From contig JAKAGL010000100.1 of NCBI GenBank assembly GCA_021815535.1, positions 1 through 8,100 of the forward strand: a stretch of DNA of 8,100 nt, read 5' to 3'. The notes below the pieces were generated by a model, which was not told the origin of the DNA, made no database searches, and worked only from the letters and a program-made list of their open reading frames with translations. Positions 5,287 to 8,100 of this stretch are shown here, piece after piece. Both the position numbers and the translations under genes were made by a program. Positions within the stretch are counted from its first letter, which is position 1, and each line of letters starts with the position of its first letter. The stretch is from a bacterium. Lineage in GTDB: Bacteria; Nitrospinota_A; UBA7883; JACRGQ01.

Positions 5287-6108
5287 ATGGATTTGCGTGC
5301 GCGGATCAACCGCTGGCTTTTTATTACCGGCACCCGGTTCAGGGTGGCCTACCACAACTATGTGGTGGAGCGGGCTTTCATGCCGCGCGGAGGGTCCGTT
5401 GCGGCGCCTTTTCCCTTTTTTCCGCAACTGACCGCTGGCATCGTAGTCCTTATGCTGTTCATGGCGGGCGGCGCCATGTTCATCGCCCGAATGCCCTCTG
5501 TTGCATCGGTGCCGGATATTTCCATGCCGGTCATCTCAAATGCCAACTTTCCGGCCCCAAAAGCCCCGGCGATTCCAGTCCCCCCGCCGACGGACCCTGA
5601 ATACGCGATCGCTGTGGATAAATCCAACAAGCTGTTGCTGGTGCTTAAGGACGATGGTGATTATTACACCGTTATCAAGCGGTTCGACATATCACTGGGA
5701 AGAATTGTCGGCGCCAAAGAACGGGAAGGGGATATGCGCACGCCGGTCGGATTTTACCGGATTACCGAGGTCAAGGATGGCAAACTATTGCCAAAGATCT
5801 ACGGCCCGCTTGTGTTTGTGACCAACTATCCCAACTCGTTCGATGTCGCCCAGGGGCGCACCGGCGGCGGGATATGGCTTCACGGCAGCGGCCAAGGCAA
5901 GCGGAACCCCGATACCCACGGCTGTGTGGTGCTGGATGACGATAACGTAAAAAGCCTTGAGAAGTGGGTCCGGGTGAATACCCCCGTGGCGATCTTTCCC
6001 GACTCTTTCAAGCTCCCCTTGCAAGGGGGGCGCCTGGAGAAGCGGTTCCTTTCAATGGAATTCTTTTACGGGGGCGATACCGCCACGGCCGCATCGGCCG
6101 CCGGTTAA
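5287..6108 (+). CDS. Membrane-anchored YkuD L,D-transpeptidase (Cds6/LdtF-like)
   Basis: A 273-residue enzyme with a basic N-terminal segment (1-46), one membrane helix (about 47-67) and a Pro-rich spacer (88-102), so the catalytic part faces the periplasm. The YkuD domain spans about 106-238: YAIAVDKSNKLLLVL (106-120), the EGDMRTPVGFYRI substrate-loop region (147-159), and active-site segment GIWLHG...DTHGCVVLDDDN (195-220) with H199, H211 and nucleophile C213. Such enzymes form or cleave meso-DAP crosslinks, attach lipoproteins to peptidoglycan, or trim peptide stems. The longer spacing variant HGx...THGC without a LysM domain resembles the Cds6/LdtF branch, but the NTF2-like domain usual there is missing and is found on the upstream lipoprotein. 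The end of the gene overlaps a palindromic repeat encoding LPLQGG (243-248), so the last 30 or so residues may be non-native. Family is certain; the exact reaction is unknown. Confidence 0.92.
   Translation: MDLRARINRWLFITGTRFRVAYHNYVVERAFMPRGGSVAAPFPFFPQLTAGIVVLMLFMAGGAMFIARMPSVASVPDISMPVISNANFPAPKAPAIPVPPPTDPEYAIAVDKSNKLLLVLKDDGDYYTVIKRFDISLGRIVGAKEREGDMRTPVGFYRITEVKDGKLLPKIYGPLVFVTNYPNSFDVAQGRTGGGIWLHGSGQGKRNPDTHGCVVLDDDNVKSLEKWVRVNTPVAIFPDSFKLPLQGGRLEKRFLSMEFFYGGDTATAASAAG
6011..6030. repeat. Palindromic repeat inside the 3' end of the L,D-transpeptidase gene
   Basis: The core at 6015-6028 is a perfect 14-base palindrome (CCCCTTGCAAGGGG) flanked by AGCT and GG. It looks like a dispersed intergenic palindromic repeat that has been absorbed into the reading frame as LPLQGG. 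A degenerate copy lies at 6134-6153. Confidence 0.55.
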
Positions 6109-6124
6109 CTTTTTCCCGTTCTGG

Positions 6125-6157
6125 CCGCAACCAAGCCCCCCTTGGAAAGGCGGTTTT
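6125..6157 (+). terminator. Weak Rho-independent terminator candidate after the L,D-transpeptidase gene
   Basis: CCGC and CCAAG pair with CTTGG and GCGG across a CCCCC loop, with an internal bulge (AA against AAAG), and TTTT follows at 6154-6157. The position 17 bases after the stop is right, but the T-run is short and the stem is interrupted. Confidence 0.4.
6134..6153. repeat. Degenerate second copy of the palindromic repeat
   Basis: Matches the copy at 6011-6030 at 16 of 20 bases (AGC, CCCCTTG, AA and GG blocks shared). It forms the hairpin part of the terminator candidate at 6125-6157. Confidence 0.45.
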
Positions 6158-6222
6158 CCGGCGATAGAGGCCGCTTAGTCAGATGGTTTGCCCCTCGATT
6201 CCGGTTAGCTATTCATGGGATG

Positions 6223-6250
6223 TTGATACCACCCTAAAGGAGTATATGAT
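6223..6250 (+). promoter_or_regulatory. Upstream sigma70-like promoter (P1) for the HD-GYP operon
   Basis: TTGATA (6223-6228) and TATGAT (6245-6250) are 16 bases apart, each a 5/6 consensus match. Transcription would begin near 6257 and give an 83-base leader before the ATG at 6340. The surrounding 6185-6335 is clearly AT-richer than the coding regions. It conflicts with the small ORF at 6246, whose ribosome binding site lies in this promoter's spacer. Confidence 0.45.
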
Positions 6251-6356
6251 GTGTAACACTACGTTACTTTTATGCAACCATTTGAATTTTCTAAACAAGT
6301 TGGCCCGGAAGAGGCGGTGTAATGGTATAATCACTTTCCATGGCGGGGGATCCTAG
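6246..6356 (+). CDS. Possible small ORF (36 aa) overlapping the HD-GYP gene start
   Basis: AAAGGAG (6236-6242) is among the best Shine-Dalgarno sequences in the window and sits 3 and 6 bases ahead of two adjacent ATG codons (6246, 6249). The frame runs 36 codons: a Cys/Leu-rich start (MMCNTTLLLC), then LNKLARKRR, ending in a TAG 17 bases inside the HD-GYP gene. It could be a leader peptide that controls the regulator by translational coupling, or a small protein. Against it, the codon use is AT-rich and unlike the neighbours, no family is recognised, and a plausible promoter -10 overlaps its start, which would place the ribosome binding site outside that transcript. Confidence 0.25.
   Translation: MMCNTTLLLCNHLNFLNKLARKRRCNGIITFHGGGS
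6253..6267. promoter_or_regulatory. Operator-like inverted repeat at the predicted P1 start
   Basis: GTAAC-N5-GTTAC, a perfect 5-base inverted repeat immediately after the P1 -10 element and covering its predicted +1 at 6257. The position is typical for a repressor site, but the arms are short. Confidence 0.3.
6323..6331 (+). promoter_or_regulatory. Extended -10 promoter (P2) of the HD-GYP gene, leaderless type
   Basis: TGG followed by TATAAT (6326-6331) is a perfect extended -10. No -35 is seen at 17 bases; TTGGCC lies 20 bases upstream. The element ends 8 bases before the ATG at 6340, the same spacing as for the L,D-transpeptidase gene. Confidence 0.55.
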
Positions 6357-7455
6357 AAGCGTTTTGCTTATCGATGATGACGAAACCATCTTAAAATTTC
6401 TAAGCATCCATCTTGCGAGCGCGGGTTATAAAGTTGCCGCTTCCCGGGGCGGCAAGGATGTTTTCTCCGTTTTCCAGCAAGATGTTTTCGAGTTGGTGAT
6501 CTGTGATATCCGTATGCCCGAAACGGATGGCATCAAAGTGCTCGAGTTCATGCAGGATAAATTCACAGCCGTGCCGGTGATCATGTTGACCGGCGTGCAG
6601 GACGCAACCATCGCGGTTGAGATCATGAAAAAAGGCGCGTTCGATTATCTGATCAAACCGGTGCTGAAAGAGGACCTGTTGCGGACGGTTCACAAGGCCA
6701 TGACCCACAAGGACATGATGGAAAGAAACAGGAAGCTGGAAGAGGAGAACAGGCAATACCGCAACGTTCTTGAGGAAAGAGTCGAGGAAAGAACCCAGCA
6801 GCTGAACAAAAAGAACATGGAACTGAAAAACGCGTATGCGGAGTTGAAGTCGCTCAACATCCAGTTTGCGCTGGTGTTGGCCGAAACCATCGAAGCCAAG
6901 GACCAGTTGACCTTCGGCCACTGTTCGCGGATGCGCTTCCTTTGCCTGAAGGTTGGCGAGTTTCTCGATCTTCCGCAGGCGGAGCTCGATACGCTGGAAT
7001 TCGCTTCCTTGATGCACGACCTGGGGAAAGTCACCGTGAATGAGGCGGTGCTGAACAAAAAGGGGAAGTTGACGGACGAAGAATACGAGCACATGAAACG
7101 GCACGCCTCCATGGGGGAAAGGATCCTGGGGCGTATTACCCCGTTAAAACCTCTGGCAAAGATCATCGGGGCGCACCATGAGAAATTTGACGGCACCGGC
7201 TATCCAAACGGACTCAAAGGCGAGGAGATCCCCCTCATCACAAGGATCATCAGCTTGGTGGACACGTTTGACGCCATGCATGCCGACCGTCCCTACCGTA
7301 AAGGGCTGCAGACCGAAATAGTTTTGGAAGAACTCAGAAAAGAGGCGGGAAAACAGTTTGACCCCTGGCTGGTGAATATTTTTATCGAGAACGAGCTTTA
7401 TAAGATCGATGCTGAAGTCGATATTGGACAAAGTTTCATGCACCTGAAGGAATAG
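6340..7455 (+). CDS. Response regulator with HD-GYP domain (probable cyclic-di-GMP phosphodiesterase)
   Basis: A 371-residue RpfG-like protein. The receiver domain (about 6-122) has the acidic cluster D12-D14, phospho-acceptor D56 in VICDIRMP, T84 and K106 (LIKP). A coiled coil follows (about 125-172, including LEERVEERTQQLNKKN). The HD-GYP domain (about 175-350) has H194 in FGHCSRM, H226-D227 in MHDLGK, H279-H280, D284-G-T-G-Y-P289 and D308 in LVDTFDAM. All landmark HD-GYP residues I can place are present, so it should hydrolyse cyclic-di-GMP in the cytoplasm, controlled by phosphorylation of D56. No Shine-Dalgarno precedes the ATG, but an extended -10 lies 8 bases upstream; a second promoter and a small ORF are also possible upstream. 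A REC protein and a membrane protein follow closely and probably form the same signalling unit. The phosphodiesterase activity is inferred from motifs. Confidence 0.94.
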   Translation: MAGDPRSVLLIDDDETILKFLSIHLASAGYKVAASRGGKDVFSVFQQDVFELVICDIRMPETDGIKVLEFMQDKFTAVPVIMLTGVQDATIAVEIMKKGAFDYLIKPVLKEDLLRTVHKAMTHKDMMERNRKLEEENRQYRNVLEERVEERTQQLNKKNMELKNAYAELKSLNIQFALVLAETIEAKDQLTFGHCSRMRFLCLKVGEFLDLPQAELDTLEFASLMHDLGKVTVNEAVLNKKGKLTDEEYEHMKRHASMGERILGRITPLKPLAKIIGAHHEKFDGTGYPNGLKGEEIPLITRIISLVDTFDAMHADRPYRKGLQTEIVLEELRKEAGKQFDPWLVNIFIENELYKIDAEVDIGQSFMHLKE

Positions 7456-7461
7456 ACGGCG

Positions 7462-7860
7462 GTGGGCGGTGGAGTGAAAAGAGTGCTTGTGATCGACGAT
7501 GTCGAGGGGGTCCGGCAGTCCATCAAAATACACCTTCGTGGCGCCGGCTATCAAGTCTCCACCGCGGGTTCCTATACCGAGGGAATGATGATGGCCACCC
7601 GGCAATTATTCGACGTGATATTGTGCGATCTCAAGCTTCCGGACAAATCGGGCGTTGAAATCATAAAGGACCTCAAGGAACAAAATATAACCACCCCCGT
7701 GGTGGCGGTATCCGGGTTTATCGACGCGGCCATGGTCAATAGCGCCAAGGCCGCCGGCGCCGTGGCCTATCTGCCAAAACCCTTTTTGAAGAGCGACCTG
7801 CTGGCCCTTTTGGCCGGCGTGCTCCAGGTGGAAGAGACCGGGAGGAGCGTAGATGGTTAA
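7462..7860 (+). CDS. Single-domain response regulator (CheY/Spo0F-like)
   Basis: A 132-residue protein that is only a receiver domain. It has D12-D13, phospho-acceptor D56 in ILCDLKLPD, S84 in VAVSGF, and K106 in LPKPF, so phosphorylation should be possible. With no output domain it may relay phosphate or bind a partner protein. The start is GTG at 7462, 6 bases after the HD-GYP stop; a second GTG at 7474 would trim four residues and starts directly at VKRVLVIDD. Neither has a clear ribosome binding site, so translation is probably coupled to the upstream gene. The 3' end overlaps the next gene by 8 bases. Lying between an HD-GYP regulator and a probable sensor kinase, it may be a phosphorelay intermediate or a phosphate sink. 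Family certain, role inferred. Confidence 0.9.
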   Translation: MGGGVKRVLVIDDVEGVRQSIKIHLRGAGYQVSTAGSYTEGMMMATRQLFDVILCDLKLPDKSGVEIIKDLKEQNITTPVVAVSGFIDAAMVNSAKAAGAVAYLPKPFLKSDLLALLAGVLQVEETGRSVDG

Positions 7861-8100
7861 AACCACCAAGCACGTCAACTTCCTTGTCATCACCATCATG
7901 GTGGCCATGATCGGCTTTACCGGCCTGTTCATATACAGCCATATCAAACTCAAGGATAAGATCATTTACAAGATCGTCCAGCAGACGGAGTTGATCACCT
8001 CCCTTCTGACAAAGATGTCCATCGACCAGCTCAACAGAAACCACCAAGAGGACGTGTACAGCAATATCCTGACGTACGGCATGATCATCGGCGTGAACGA
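7853..8100 (+). CDS. Membrane-anchored sensor protein, probable histidine kinase (N-terminal part)
   Basis: The first 82 residues of a gene running past the right edge. The ATG overlaps the REC stop by 8 bases and is preceded by GGAGGAG at 5-base spacing, a strong ribosome binding site. After MVKTTKHVN a hydrophobic segment (about 10-28) is one membrane helix, followed by a charged region (IKLKDKIIYKIVQQTELITSL) with the look of a periplasmic sensor helix. No kinase motif lies within the visible part. A histidine kinase is inferred from the gene order with two receiver proteins and the single N-terminal helix; a chemoreceptor or diguanylate cyclase is also possible. Confidence 0.7.
   Translation, partial: MVKTTKHVNFLVITIMVAMIGFTGLFIYSHIKLKDKIIYKIVQQTELITSLLTKMSIDQLNRNHQEDVYSNILTYGMIIGVN

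Overview
The window looks like chromosomal DNA of a GC-rich Gram-negative bacterium. An outer membrane is implied by two lipoproteins, one with a BamC-like domain and one with an AMIN domain, and by a YkuD peptidoglycan L,D-transpeptidase. Lineage cannot be fixed without a search. The mix of HD-GYP response regulators, CheW/STAS signalling and Cds6-type L,D-transpeptidase modules fits the old 'Deltaproteobacteria'/Nitrospinota-like assemblage, but this is only an impression. I see no phage, IS element, CRISPR, tRNA or rRNA.

Layout. (1) Positions 1-2586, minus strand: a tight four-gene operon read right to left, STAS anti-sigma-antagonist-like protein, CheW-like protein, a lid-less Hsp70 (DnaK paralogue), then queD, which runs off the left edge. 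A sigma70-like promoter (TTGGAA-N17-TAGAAT) lies about 80 bases ahead of the STAS start. (2) Positions 2587-2917: a divergent intergenic region with that promoter, an opposite-facing promoter, a short hexanucleotide repeat, an inverted repeat and a 25-base tandem duplication. (3) Positions 2918-5186, plus strand: BamC-like lipoprotein, FmdB-type zinc-ribbon protein (TAATG overlap), and an AMIN/coiled-coil/NTF2-like lipoprotein. (4) Positions 5287-6108: membrane-anchored YkuD L,D-transpeptidase, followed by a weak terminator-like hairpin and a degenerate palindromic repeat. (5) Positions 6340-8100: REC/HD-GYP response regulator, single-domain REC protein, and the start of a membrane protein that is probably the sensor kinase.

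How the genes may work together. Regions 3 and 4 form a cell-envelope block. The NTF2-like domain often fused to Cds6/LdtF-type L,D-transpeptidases appears here on the neighbouring AMIN lipoprotein, so the two proteins may act as a pair at the peptidoglycan. Region 5 looks like a two-component cluster feeding cyclic-di-GMP breakdown. Region 1 joins partner-switching (STAS), a chemotaxis-type scaffold (CheW) and a reduced chaperone. No kinase, J-protein or GrpE is present in the window to complete that circuit.

The most distinctive non-coding signal is a shared start architecture. Three plus-strand genes with no Shine-Dalgarno (2918, 5287, 6340) each carry a TGN-extended -10 ending 7-8 bases before the ATG, which predicts leaderless transcripts. 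Several genes inside the operons have ordinary ribosome binding sites instead.
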